A stretch of DNA of 64,000 nt. It comes from Hyphomicrobiales bacterium. Lineage in GTDB: Bacteria; Pseudomonadota; Alphaproteobacteria; Rhizobiales; Rhizobiaceae. The notes beneath the pieces are model-generated. The model saw only the letters and a list, made by a program, of their open reading frames with translations. It did no database searches and had not been told where the DNA came from. Location of the stretch: positions 1-64,000 of the forward strand of contig UCIV01000017.1 of NCBI GenBank assembly GCA_900472575.1, given 5' to 3'. Below are positions 57,097 to 64,000 of this stretch, in pieces. Each line of letters starts with the position of its first letter. Within the stretch, counting starts at the first letter, position 1. A program made the position numbers and the translations under genes.

Positions 57097-57176
57097 CGCT
57101 TTAGCGAAGCCCTGCCGGTCTTGACATGCGCGGCTCAAAGGGAAAGGAAGGTTTGACACCGCACGTGAACGGACCA

Positions 57177-58322
57177 ATGATCGAAACAACCGCCGCACTT
57201 CAAGAAGCCTGCGCCAAGCTGGCGCAATCGGATTTCATCACCATCGACACGGAGTTCCTGAGGGAAACGACGTTCTGGCCGGAACTCTGCCTTATCCAGA
57301 TGGCAAGCCCGGATCTGGAGGTCCTCGTCGATCCGCTGGCAAAAGGGCTTGATCTTGCGCCCTTCTTCGAGCTGATGGCGAACCCCGCGGTGGTGAAGGT
57401 TTTTCATGCCGCACGACAGGATATCGAAATCGTCCACCACCTCGGCAAGCTGGTGCCGCACCCGATCTTCGATACACAGGTTGCCGCCATGGTCTGCGGT
57501 TTCGGCGACAGCGTCTCCTATGACCAGCTCGTCAGCCGCATCAAGAACGTCCATATCGACAAGTCATCCCGCTTCACCGACTGGAGCCGCCGGCCGCTTT
57601 CGGAGAAGCAGCTCGATTATGCGCTGGCCGACGTCACCCATCTCAGGGACGTCTATCTGTTCCTGAAAGAGCAGTTGGATCGCGAAGGCCGTGCCCTGTG
57701 GCTGACCGAGGAAATGGCGATCCTCGAAAACCCGTCCACCTATGACCTGCACCCGGACGACGCATGGCAGCGGCTTAAAGCCCGCCTGCGCAAGCCGACC
57801 GAACTTGCCATCCTGAAATTCGTCGCCGCATGGCGCGAGCGGGAAGCCCGCAGCCGAAACGTGCCGCGTTCACGCGTCTTGAAGGACGATGCGATCTACG
57901 AAATCGCCCAGCAGCAGCCGAAGGATAACGAAGCCCTCGGACGCCTGCGCACCATCCCCAAGGGCTGGGAGCGCTCCGCCTCGGGAACCGCCATCGTCGA
58001 AGCGGTCAATGCCGCGCTCGCATTACCGAAGGCCGAGATGCCGCATCCGCCCAAGCACGCCCACGTGCCCGAAGGCACGGCTGCCGCTGTCGAACTGCTC
58101 AAGGTTTTGCTCAAGCTCATCTCCGACAAGCAGGGAGTGGCAGCGAAGGTCATCGCAAATACGGATGATCTCGAAAAGATCGCTTCCGAAGGCGAGAATG
58201 CCAACGTGGCCGCTCTCTCAGGCTGGCGGAAAGAACTTTTCGGCGATACCGCACTGAAGCTGATCGAAGGCGGCGTAGCGCTGCGCTTCGTCGACAAGAA
58301 GGTCGAGGCGGTCGAGCTTTAA
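57177..58322 (+). CDS. rnd: Ribonuclease D
   Basis: 3' to 5' exoribonuclease of 381 residues that trims tRNA precursors and other small RNAs. The DEDDy active site is visible: TIDTEFLRETTF (Exo I), VFHAARQDIEIV (Exo II) and LDYALADVTHL (Exo III with Tyr). An HRDC domain follows (about 215-295). aspS and rnd are often neighbours in alphaproteobacteria. Start is uncertain: I chose ATG 57177 as the family start, but the frame is open from 57126. Confidence 0.92.
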   Translation: MIETTAALQEACAKLAQSDFITIDTEFLRETTFWPELCLIQMASPDLEVLVDPLAKGLDLAPFFELMANPAVVKVFHAARQDIEIVHHLGKLVPHPIFDTQVAAMVCGFGDSVSYDQLVSRIKNVHIDKSSRFTDWSRRPLSEKQLDYALADVTHLRDVYLFLKEQLDREGRALWLTEEMAILENPSTYDLHPDDAWQRLKARLRKPTELAILKFVAAWREREARSRNVPRSRVLKDDAIYEIAQQQPKDNEALGRLRTIPKGWERSASGTAIVEAVNAALALPKAEMPHPPKHAHVPEGTAAAVELLKVLLKLISDKQGVAAKVIANTDDLEKIASEGENANVAALSGWRKELFGDTALKLIEGGVALRFVDKKVEAVEL

Positions 58323-58348
58323 GCTCTGACGCCTGGACACTCCCGCCA

Positions 58349-58756
58349 TCAGGGATGCATCTTCGCTCCCTTGGTGATCTTGTCGACCAGCTTCCTTTCC
58401 GCTCTCAGCGCGATGCCGACCAGCTTGGCATCGTCAGGGCCAAATCGCGAGAAGACCTCGCGATTGGCAGCATCGTGACCGGTCGCGAACATCTCTTCGA
58501 TGTAGGCTGATGTGATGACTTCGCGCTCCAGAGAGCGCTTGTGGATTACACGCAGCGTCTCCTGATCGGAGCCAAGCACAACAATCGGCTGAATCGATAG
58601 CGGATTATAGACATTATCCACCATGTCCCGGTATGCTTCGCCAATGATCGCCGGTGACTGAGCGATAATGCCGCTCGTCAAAAATGCAGTAACGTTGAGC
58701 TTCTGCCAAGTGGCAAGGTCCTCGCGGACAACAATCGCGATCTTGGTATCGAACAT
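58349..58756 (-). CDS. DUF2000 family protein
   Basis: Protein of 135 residues: KIAIVVREDLATWQKLNVTA, FLTSGIIAQSPAIIGEAYRD and QPIVVLGSDQETLRVIHKRS match DUF2000, a family of unknown function. The ATG at 58756 has GGAG eight bases upstream. It stands head to head with an AraC-type regulator, a frequent pairing, so it is probably the regulator's target. Confidence 0.78.
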   Translation of the reverse strand: MFDTKIAIVVREDLATWQKLNVTAFLTSGIIAQSPAIIGEAYRDMVDNVYNPLSIQPIVVLGSDQETLRVIHKRSLEREVITSAYIEEMFATGHDAANREVFSRFGPDDAKLVGIALRAERKLVDKITKGAKMHP

Positions 58757-58856
58757 GCAGGAAAACTCCATTCGGGGTATCGAAAGAGCAGAACACTTAG
58801 CGGCTGCCGGTACAGGCGGTCTTGAACGTTCGTGCAAAGGGCAATTTCGCGACGGG

Positions 58857-59648
58857 ATGCGCGTTGCCACGCCGAGCCGGGGCGTCGAACGTATCGAGGC
58901 GCGCTTTCACGGAAACGGCTTTTCACCACACCGCCACGATACCTATGCGCTGGGGCTGACGCTTCATGGCGTGCAGACTTTTCGTTATCGTGGCGCGGAA
59001 CGTTTCAGCAATCCGGGCAATGTCATCGTACTGCATCCCGACGAAGTGCACGACGGTGCGGCCGGTACCGATGACGGGCTGATCTACCGGATGATCTATC
59101 TGCCGCCCGAACTGATCGGGGCCGTTGGCGGGCATCGAAGCGCCCTGCCTTTCGTCGGAAATCCCGTCGTCGCGGATGCCGGCCTCTGGCAAGCGCTCGC
59201 CGATATTCTTGGCGATCTGGATCATGAACCGGATGACCTCGCGCTCGACGACGCGGTGATGCGGATCGCTACCGGTCTCGCGCAACAGGCAAGCATACCC
59301 CGCAAGGGAGTGACTGCTACGGCTCGGATTGCGGTCCTCTCCGCCCGCGATTTCATTGAGGATCGCTGCAGCGAGGCGGTGCGTTCGGAGGATCTGGAGG
59401 CAATTACCGGCATCGACCGCTACGAACTGGCTCGGCAGTTCCGCCGGCTGCTCGGCACCAGCCCGCACCGCTATCTCGTCATGCGCCGACTGGAACAGGC
59501 CAAAAGGCTGATGTCGATCGGTACCGGGCTTGCCGAAACAGCAGCCGCCGCGGGATTTTCCGATCAGGCGCATTTTACCCGGCACTTCCGCAAGGCCTTC
59601 GGCATGACGCCGGGCCGCTGGAACGAATTACGCACCGGATCGCGATAA
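58857..59648 (+). CDS. AraC family transcriptional regulator
   Basis: Regulator of 263 residues with an N-terminal cupin-like ligand domain (FSPHRHDTYALGLTLHGVQT, NVIVLHPDEVHDG) and two C-terminal helix-turn-helix motifs (EDLEAITGIDRYELARQFRR and LAETAAAAGFSDQAHFTRHF). I place the start at ATG 58857, which leaves about 100 bases for the divergent promoters. A longer start at 58755 would overlap the start codon of the DUF2000 gene on the other strand. The ligand is unknown. Confidence 0.82.
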   Translation: MRVATPSRGVERIEARFHGNGFSPHRHDTYALGLTLHGVQTFRYRGAERFSNPGNVIVLHPDEVHDGAAGTDDGLIYRMIYLPPELIGAVGGHRSALPFVGNPVVADAGLWQALADILGDLDHEPDDLALDDAVMRIATGLAQQASIPRKGVTATARIAVLSARDFIEDRCSEAVRSEDLEAITGIDRYELARQFRRLLGTSPHRYLVMRRLEQAKRLMSIGTGLAETAAAAGFSDQAHFTRHFRKAFGMTPGRWNELRTGSR

Positions 59649-59687
59649 TCGCGTGAAATCTACGGCGATTTGACCCGTCAAGAACTC

Positions 59688-59705
59688 CAGTCATCAAATC
59701 TTCAT
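59688..59705 (+). promoter_or_regulatory. Weak Pho-box-like sequence
   Basis: CAGTCAT CAAA TCTTCAT resembles the PhoB site CTGTCAT-N4-CTGTCAT in the first half (6 of 7) and weakly in the second (4 of 7). It lies 75 bases upstream of a phytase-like gene, where phosphate control would make sense. Confidence 0.3.
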
Positions 59706-59779
59706 CACATCATCACCTGCCCGTCACGCGCGCATTCTATCGACGCTCGCATGTTTAATGCGAAACGATCAGGTGTTTC

Positions 59780-61138
59780 ATGACCAAAACCTTTATCACT
59801 TCCGTTGCCATGGCCGCTCTGCTTGCCGGCTCCGCCTTCGCGGACGACAAGGAGTTTCCGGCCAAGCTCGCCGGCCAGGCGATCCTGCCCGCCAACACGA
59901 TGACGACTGCTCCGTCAGATGCACCTGCGTTTCTGAAGACCTCCGGCAAGTTCACGACAGCGGGCAAGCGCGTCGAGAAACTCGGCACGGTTGACGGCAA
60001 GGACGGCGCTCGTGTTACCGATGTGAAGCTGCCGCTCGATGGCCAGCCGATCCAAGGCTTTTCCGGCATCAAGGCAATGGCTGACGGCACATTCTGGACA
60101 CTGTCAGACAACGGCTTCGGCTCCAAGGCCAACTCTTCCGACGCCATGCTCTTCCTGCATCAGGTAAAGTTCGACTGGGCCGCCAACAAGGTGGACGTCG
60201 TCAAGAATATCTTCCTGTCCGACCCGAACAAGATTGCTCCCTTCCCGATCGTCATGGAAGGCTCCGAGAAGCGTTACCTGACGGGCGCCGATTTCGACAT
60301 CGAGTCGATCCAGCCGGTTGCCGACGGTTTCTGGCTCGGCGAGGAATTCGGCCCCTACCTGATCAAGGTCGATGCGCTCGGCCAGCTGACCGACGTTATC
60401 GCCACAGTTGTCGATGGCAAGCCGGTGAAATCTCCTGACAATCCGACGCTTTCCATGCCGGCCAATCCGGCCGCCAAGATGCCGGTCTTCAACCTGAAGC
60501 GTTCTGGCGGTTATGAAGGCATGGCAATGTCGAAGGACGGCTCCAAGCTTTACGGCCTGCTGGAAGGCCCGCTCTTCCTCGAAGACGGCAAGGTCGAACA
60601 GGTCGATGGCCGCACCGCGCTTCGCGTCATCGAATTCGATATCGCCTCGAAGAACTGGACCGGCCGTTCCTGGCTCTATCCGTTGGCTGAAAAGGGCGTT
60701 GCGATCGGCGACTTCAACATGCTCGACGCAACGACTGCTCTCGTCATCGAGCGCGACAACGGCGCTGGCTCGAAGGACAAGGCCTGCGCCGATCCGAAAC
60801 AGCCGAAGCCGGATTGCTTCGATGCCCCGGCCGAATTGAAGCGCGTCTACAAGATCGAGTTCAACGATGCCAATGTCGGCAAGGCCGTCCGCAAGATCGG
60901 CTATATCGACCTGCTGAATATCCAGGATCCGGACAACAAGAAGAAGGTTACGGGCGGCAAGGCCGGCATCTATGACATGCCCTTCGTGACGATCGAGAAT
61001 GTCGATCAGGTCGACGCCACGCATATCGTCATCGGCAATGACAACAACCTGCCCTTCTCTGCCGGCCGTGCAGTCGACAAAGCCGACGACAACGAGTTCA
61101 GCCTGCTGGAAGTCGGTGAATTCCTGTCTGCAAAGTGA
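59780..61138 (+). CDS. Esterase-like phytase family protein
   Basis: Secreted protein of 452 residues with a Sec signal peptide (cleavage near AFA-21). The mature part has the six-bladed pattern of the esterase-like phytase family: GFSGIKAMADGTFWTLSDNG, DIESIQPVADGFWLGEEFGP, YEGMAMSKDGSKLYGLLEGP and MLDATTALVIERDNG. Such proteins are expected to hydrolyse phosphate esters outside the cytoplasm, but the substrate is not known. It is monocistronic and ends 60 bases from a convergent transporter gene. Confidence 0.82.
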   Translation: MTKTFITSVAMAALLAGSAFADDKEFPAKLAGQAILPANTMTTAPSDAPAFLKTSGKFTTAGKRVEKLGTVDGKDGARVTDVKLPLDGQPIQGFSGIKAMADGTFWTLSDNGFGSKANSSDAMLFLHQVKFDWAANKVDVVKNIFLSDPNKIAPFPIVMEGSEKRYLTGADFDIESIQPVADGFWLGEEFGPYLIKVDALGQLTDVIATVVDGKPVKSPDNPTLSMPANPAAKMPVFNLKRSGGYEGMAMSKDGSKLYGLLEGPLFLEDGKVEQVDGRTALRVIEFDIASKNWTGRSWLYPLAEKGVAIGDFNMLDATTALVIERDNGAGSKDKACADPKQPKPDCFDAPAELKRVYKIEFNDANVGKAVRKIGYIDLLNIQDPDNKKKVTGGKAGIYDMPFVTIENVDQVDATHIVIGNDNNLPFSAGRAVDKADDNEFSLLEVGEFLSAK

Positions 61139-61160
61139 CGGCGTTCGACACACTGATTGC

Positions 61161-61189
61161 AAAGGCGTCCGGTCAAACCGGGCGCCTTT
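61161..61189. terminator. Hairpin between phytase-like and DMT genes
   Basis: AAAGGCGTCCGGT and ACCGGGCGCCTTT form a 13-bp stem with one G-T pair around CAA. It lies between convergent stops and probably terminates both genes, although the T-run is short. Confidence 0.65.
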
Positions 61190-61198
61190 CGCCGTTCG

Positions 61199-62143
61199 TC
61201 AATCCTGGATCACCATCTTCTGCTTCGCAATACCAGCCCAGCTCAAGCCGTAAACGCAGATCACCACGACGACGAATGCCGCAATCTGATAGACTTCGAT
61301 CCGGTCCCCCAGAACGACAAAGGCGACAGCCATTGTCAGAGCCGGCCACGGGGTGGTGATCGAGCTTGCCAGCGACACGTCGATATGGCGTACGGCGTAG
61401 AACCAGATCATCAGCTCCAGGTAATAGACCAGTCCCATCAGGATCGAGATCGGCTGGAACAGTGCCCCCACAAGATTGCCCATTCCGGGCACGGTGTTTG
61501 CCGGGATGAGGATCAGGGCCAGGAAAACTGTTGAAATGGCGACCCGGAAAAAGGTTACCTGTGCTGGCGTTATCGGTGTTCGTCCCAGTTCCTCCTTGAT
61601 CAGAACATGCGCGATGCTCCACAGAAAAGGCACGCCAAGCGACAGCAGAAACCAGTAGGATATCCCCGCCATCCGGAATGTGCCCGCGGTGGCGATATAA
61701 TAGAGGGCGATGCACAGCGCCGATGTCAGGCCCAGTTCAAGCATGGCTTTGCGGCGGCCGAGGAAGATCGTTTCAACGAGGATTGCAAAAAGCGGGTAGG
61801 CCTGCAGCGCTATGGCAGCATTAGCGGCACCGGCCTTTTCGGTACCAAGCACGTAAAGATAGGTGGAGAGCCCGAACATCATGCCCGTGATCAGGCCGAC
61901 GACAGCGACACGCCTTGCCTCACGCGGCGGCATGCTTGCTCCGAAAATACCCTTCTGTCCGCCTCTTCTTTCAAGCGCTAAAACAGGCGCCGCGAAGATC
62001 GTTTGCCAGAGCGACAGGGCGAAGGCAAAAGTCAGCGCATCGATGGCGACAGGGCGACTATTCGAAATGACCGGCATGATGCCCAAAAGAACAAGGCTGC
62101 CGAATGATAAAATCACCCCCTTGGCCGCAGACCGCTGAAACAT
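61199..62143 (-). CDS. EamA/DMT-type transporter
   Basis: Carrier of 314 residues with about ten membrane helices in two EamA repeats. AGAANAAIALQAYPLFAILV and FLGRRKAMLELGLTSALCIA are in the first half, and VRHIDVSLASSITTPWPAL in the second. Substrate unknown. The conserved part starts at ATG 62143; the frame is open to 62230, but the extra part is not membrane-like. GAGGGA precedes the chosen start. Confidence 0.82.
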   Translation of the reverse strand: MFQRSAAKGVILSFGSLVLLGIMPVISNSRPVAIDALTFAFALSLWQTIFAAPVLALERRGGQKGIFGASMPPREARRVAVVGLITGMMFGLSTYLYVLGTEKAGAANAAIALQAYPLFAILVETIFLGRRKAMLELGLTSALCIALYYIATAGTFRMAGISYWFLLSLGVPFLWSIAHVLIKEELGRTPITPAQVTFFRVAISTVFLALILIPANTVPGMGNLVGALFQPISILMGLVYYLELMIWFYAVRHIDVSLASSITTPWPALTMAVAFVVLGDRIEVYQIAAFVVVVICVYGLSWAGIAKQKMVIQD

Positions 62144-62448
62144 TCCCTCAACCTTTGAAAAAGCATAGTGGCCGAAAATCAATGCACCCTTTGGTTGATT
62201 CAAGAAAATGGAATTGCCGATCCCGGCCAATTTGCCGCTGCACTAGGCATATCGCCGTCATCCGCGGCGGCGTTTTCCGAGATCGTCCACTACTCACCGA
62301 TGCCGTGCATGTTGTCTCCTCTCTGCCGCCGCCTATCATCACATGTAGTTCCGATACTTTTTTTGGCTGCGGGACGAATTGACTGTCGCAATCCGTCCTT
62401 CCCGTGCGTCCTTCGGGCATCGATCCGGCAAAACAGGAGGAAACGAGC
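62144..62448. other. Intergenic region
   Basis: About 305 bases between the divergent DMT and SRPBCC genes. A stretch near 62340-62365 is AT-rich and may hold the SRPBCC gene promoter. I see no gene or repeat in it. Confidence 0.4.
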
Positions 62449-62892
62449 ATGCCAAGCACGATCAAATTACACCGCGTCCTGGCAACCAGCCCGGAAAAGG
62501 TCTATCGGGCATTCATCGAGGCTGATGCGCTGACCAAGTGGTTCCCGCCGAACGGCTTTACCTGCACCGTCCATCACCTCGATGCAAAGGTCGGCGGCAC
62601 ATTCCGAATGTCATTCCGCAACTTCACTACCGGCCAGAGCCACTTCTTCGGGGGCGAGTTTCATGAACTCGTTCCCGGCGAGCGCATCCGTTACACGGAT
62701 AGGTTCGAAGACCCTAACCTGCCGGGCGAGATGCAGGTGACCATCCTGTTGAAAAAGGTCTCGGTCGGAACGGACCTCGATATCACCCAGGCGGGTGTGC
62801 CAGACATCATCCCAGCGGAAGCCTGTTACCTCGGCTGGCAGGAATGCCTGCGCAATCTTGCAAGGCTGGTGGAGCCGAATATCGAAGAGTGA
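62449..62892 (+). CDS. SRPBCC (AHSA1-type) domain protein
   Basis: Protein of 147 residues with the helix-grip fold of the AHSA1 group: TIKLHRVLATSPEKVYRAFI, DALTKWFPPNGFTCTVHHLD, GGTFRMSFRNF and VPGERIRYTDRFEDPNLPGE, then the C-terminal WQECLRNLARLVE helix. The family binds hydrophobic ligands; no role is known here. The ATG at 62449 is preceded by AGGAGG. A hairpin follows. Confidence 0.85.
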   Translation: MPSTIKLHRVLATSPEKVYRAFIEADALTKWFPPNGFTCTVHHLDAKVGGTFRMSFRNFTTGQSHFFGGEFHELVPGERIRYTDRFEDPNLPGEMQVTILLKKVSVGTDLDITQAGVPDIIPAEACYLGWQECLRNLARLVEPNIEE

Positions 62893-62906
62893 TCCCGGCG
62901 GCAAAC

Positions 62907-62936
62907 GAGGTTGGCGACAGATATCTCGCCGACCTC
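62907..62936 (+). terminator. Hairpin between SRPBCC and ppx genes
   Basis: GAGGTTGGCGA and TCGCCGACCTC form an 11-bp stem with one G-T pair around CAGATATC, and are followed by ACCTTTATC. It lies 14 bases after one stop and 8 bases before the convergent ppx stop. Confidence 0.55.
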
Positions 62937-62943
62937 ACCTTTA

Positions 62944-64000
62944 TCATTCGAACTTGAAAGCCAGCCGCTTGCCGGTCAGCTTCGCCAGTTGCTGGAGGCG
63001 CCCGTCCAGACGCTCGCCGGCAAAATTGGCATATTCGTGTGGAACAACAAACTCGAGATCGAGATCCGGCGTTGCCGATTGGCGGAAGGTCAGGTGGTGG
63101 ACGAGGCCCGGCATGGATGCCGAGAACAGGTAGACCACGCGCAGCAACCCACCCAGCAACTTGGCAAGGTCCAGCAGGCGCGGCGTCGCAATCGTCGCCA
63201 ATGCACCCGTATCGCCATTATCGCCGACGCCTTCAAAGCGGTAATAGTTGGCGAGAGCCAGATAGGCGCGGCCCGGATGAGTGATGCCGACGAAGGATGA
63301 ATGGGCAATGACGTTCATCGCCTGCGCACCGCGATAATCCGGATGAGCGCGCCAGCTGATATCGGCCACGAGGCAGGCGGCCCGCCGATAGCGGCTTTCC
63401 TCTTCCGTCTCGCGGACACCGAAAAAGGGAACCATGCGGCCGGTCCAGTCGGCAAGCTCACGTGCGTGTTCCGGCGAACGGGCACGCAGGATTGCGAGTT
63501 GGTCGGCAGCAACCAAAAGCGGATCAGCGTCACGTTCACTGTCCGGCAGACGGGAATAAAGATACCCTTCGCGAACGCCCTGCGCGGAAAAGGTAATCTT
63601 TGCAGGCTTCATGACGCTCAGCACTTCCTGCATGGCGATCGCGCCATAGGGGAGAAGCGAGCGACGGTTCTTGGAAACCGCCTGCCATGCGCCGTCCTTC
63701 GAGTCCTTGGCTGCTATCACCTCGTCGAGGAATTTTTGCATCTCCTCGAGCGACAGTTCGTAGCCCTGCATCATGTGCAGCGGATAATTGGTCATCTCCA
63801 TGTGGAGCTTGGCGATGTTACGCCATGTGCCGCCAACGGCGTAGAAGGTCCGGCCTTCGCCCTTTTCAAGAAAACGGGCGGTATTGACCTGCTTGCGGGC
63901 AAAACTGCGCGCCTTGGCGAGAGAGTTTCCGGAGGATTCCGACAGTCTCAGGCCACCAAGCGGCAGGGTAATTCCACGGCCGAATTCATGGCCCTTGATA
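62944..64000 (-). CDS. ppx: Exopolyphosphatase (Ppx/GppA family), partial
   Basis: C-terminal 351 codons of a Ppx/GppA phosphatase; the N-terminus lies beyond the window end. The conserved RTFYAVGGTWRNIAKLHM at about 63800-63860 is the start of the family's second ATPase-fold half, and LPYGAIAMQEVLSV and RRAACLVADISWRAHPDYRG are typical. Ppx removes terminal phosphate from polyphosphate; some members act on guanosine pentaphosphate. The frame runs open to base 64000 without a start codon that fits the family length (about 500). Confidence 0.9.
   Translation of the reverse strand, partial: IKGHEFGRGITLPLGGLRLSESSGNSLAKARSFARKQVNTARFLEKGEGRTFYAVGGTWRNIAKLHMEMTNYPLHMMQGYELSLEEMQKFLDEVIAAKDSKDGAWQAVSKNRRSLLPYGAIAMQEVLSVMKPAKITFSAQGVREGYLYSRLPDSERDADPLLVAADQLAILRARSPEHARELADWTGRMVPFFGVRETEEESRYRRAACLVADISWRAHPDYRGAQAMNVIAHSSFVGITHPGRAYLALANYYRFEGVGDNGDTGALATIATPRLLDLAKLLGGLLRVVYLFSASMPGLVHHLTFRQSATPDLDLEFVVPHEYANFAGERLDGRLQQLAKLTGKRLAFKFE

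Noticed and set aside
55768..57198. Long open frame on the minus strand opposite the MFS gene
   Set aside because: Translation is rich in charged residues and lacks a fold, whereas the plus strand shows twelve membrane helices.

Overview
The window is a 64 kb stretch of ordinary, gene-dense, GC-rich alphaproteobacterial chromosome, most likely from a member of the Rhizobiaceae (Agrobacterium/Rhizobium/Sinorhizobium group). Pointers are the gene sets rplM-rpsI, fabH-plsX-DUF177, glyA-nrdR-ribD-ribE and ribH-nusB, the ldtP/ldtR pair, BA14K, DUF1236, DUF2842 and DUF6455 family proteins, a repeat resembling those between rhizobial genes, and EcfG (RpoE2)-type promoters. Every family assignment is by recognition of the protein sequence; no database search was run.

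Layout. 1-9.8 kb: metY, a DUF6455 protein, a CoA-binding protein, rplM-rpsI with a good promoter and terminator, a TadG-like surface protein, a monooxygenase-like protein with speB, argC with an aminoglycoside-phosphotransferase-like kinase, and ctaA. 10-19 kb: a Wzx/Wzy-type polysaccharide cluster (CelD-like acyltransferase, Wzc/ExoP-like co-polymerase with a degenerate kinase domain, short Wza/ExoF-like exporter, GT4 glycosyltransferase, ExoY/WcaJ-like priming transferase, Wzy/ligase-like membrane protein, small XRE regulator). 19-21 kb: small proteins, two of them behind EcfG-type promoters, then tRNA-Pro(GGG) and a BA14K protein. 21-26.4 kb: merR-like, ihfA, fabH, plsX, DUF177, a cytochrome bc1 assembly chaperone and a BamE-like lipoprotein.

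26.4-36 kb: hppA (K+-insensitive proton pyrophosphatase), an MFS carrier, nusB-ribH, a GAF/HD-GYP phosphodiesterase, ribE, ribD, nrdR and glyA. The riboflavin genes, nrdR and glyA are tightly packed with overlapping starts and stops. 36-39.5 kb: ldtP (L,D-transpeptidase) and its likely regulator ldtR around a small unknown gene, with repeated TTCGA/GCTCGA sites. 39.5-46.8 kb: a membrane protein, hemB, an RDD protein, bpt, a DMT carrier, a MazE-like/Doc-like toxin-antitoxin locus with a second antitoxin-like gene, and parC. 47-54.5 kb: a secreted protein of unknown function, a SulP transporter, a DUF1236 protein, a chemoreceptor and aspS. 54.7-64 kb: a small Cys/His protein with a DUF411 metal-binding protein, an MFS carrier, rnd, a DUF2000/AraC divergent pair, an esterase-like phytase with a weak Pho-box match, a DMT carrier, an SRPBCC protein and the C-terminal part of ppx, cut by the window end.

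No insertion sequence, prophage, CRISPR array or rRNA gene was seen. The points most worth a second look are the antitoxin-toxin-antitoxin arrangement at 43.5-44.5 kb with its operator-like palindromes, the stress-sigma promoters on tiny envelope proteins at 19 and 50 kb, the kinase-dead polysaccharide co-polymerase, and the repeated sites around ldtR. None of these is shown here to be a wholly new system.
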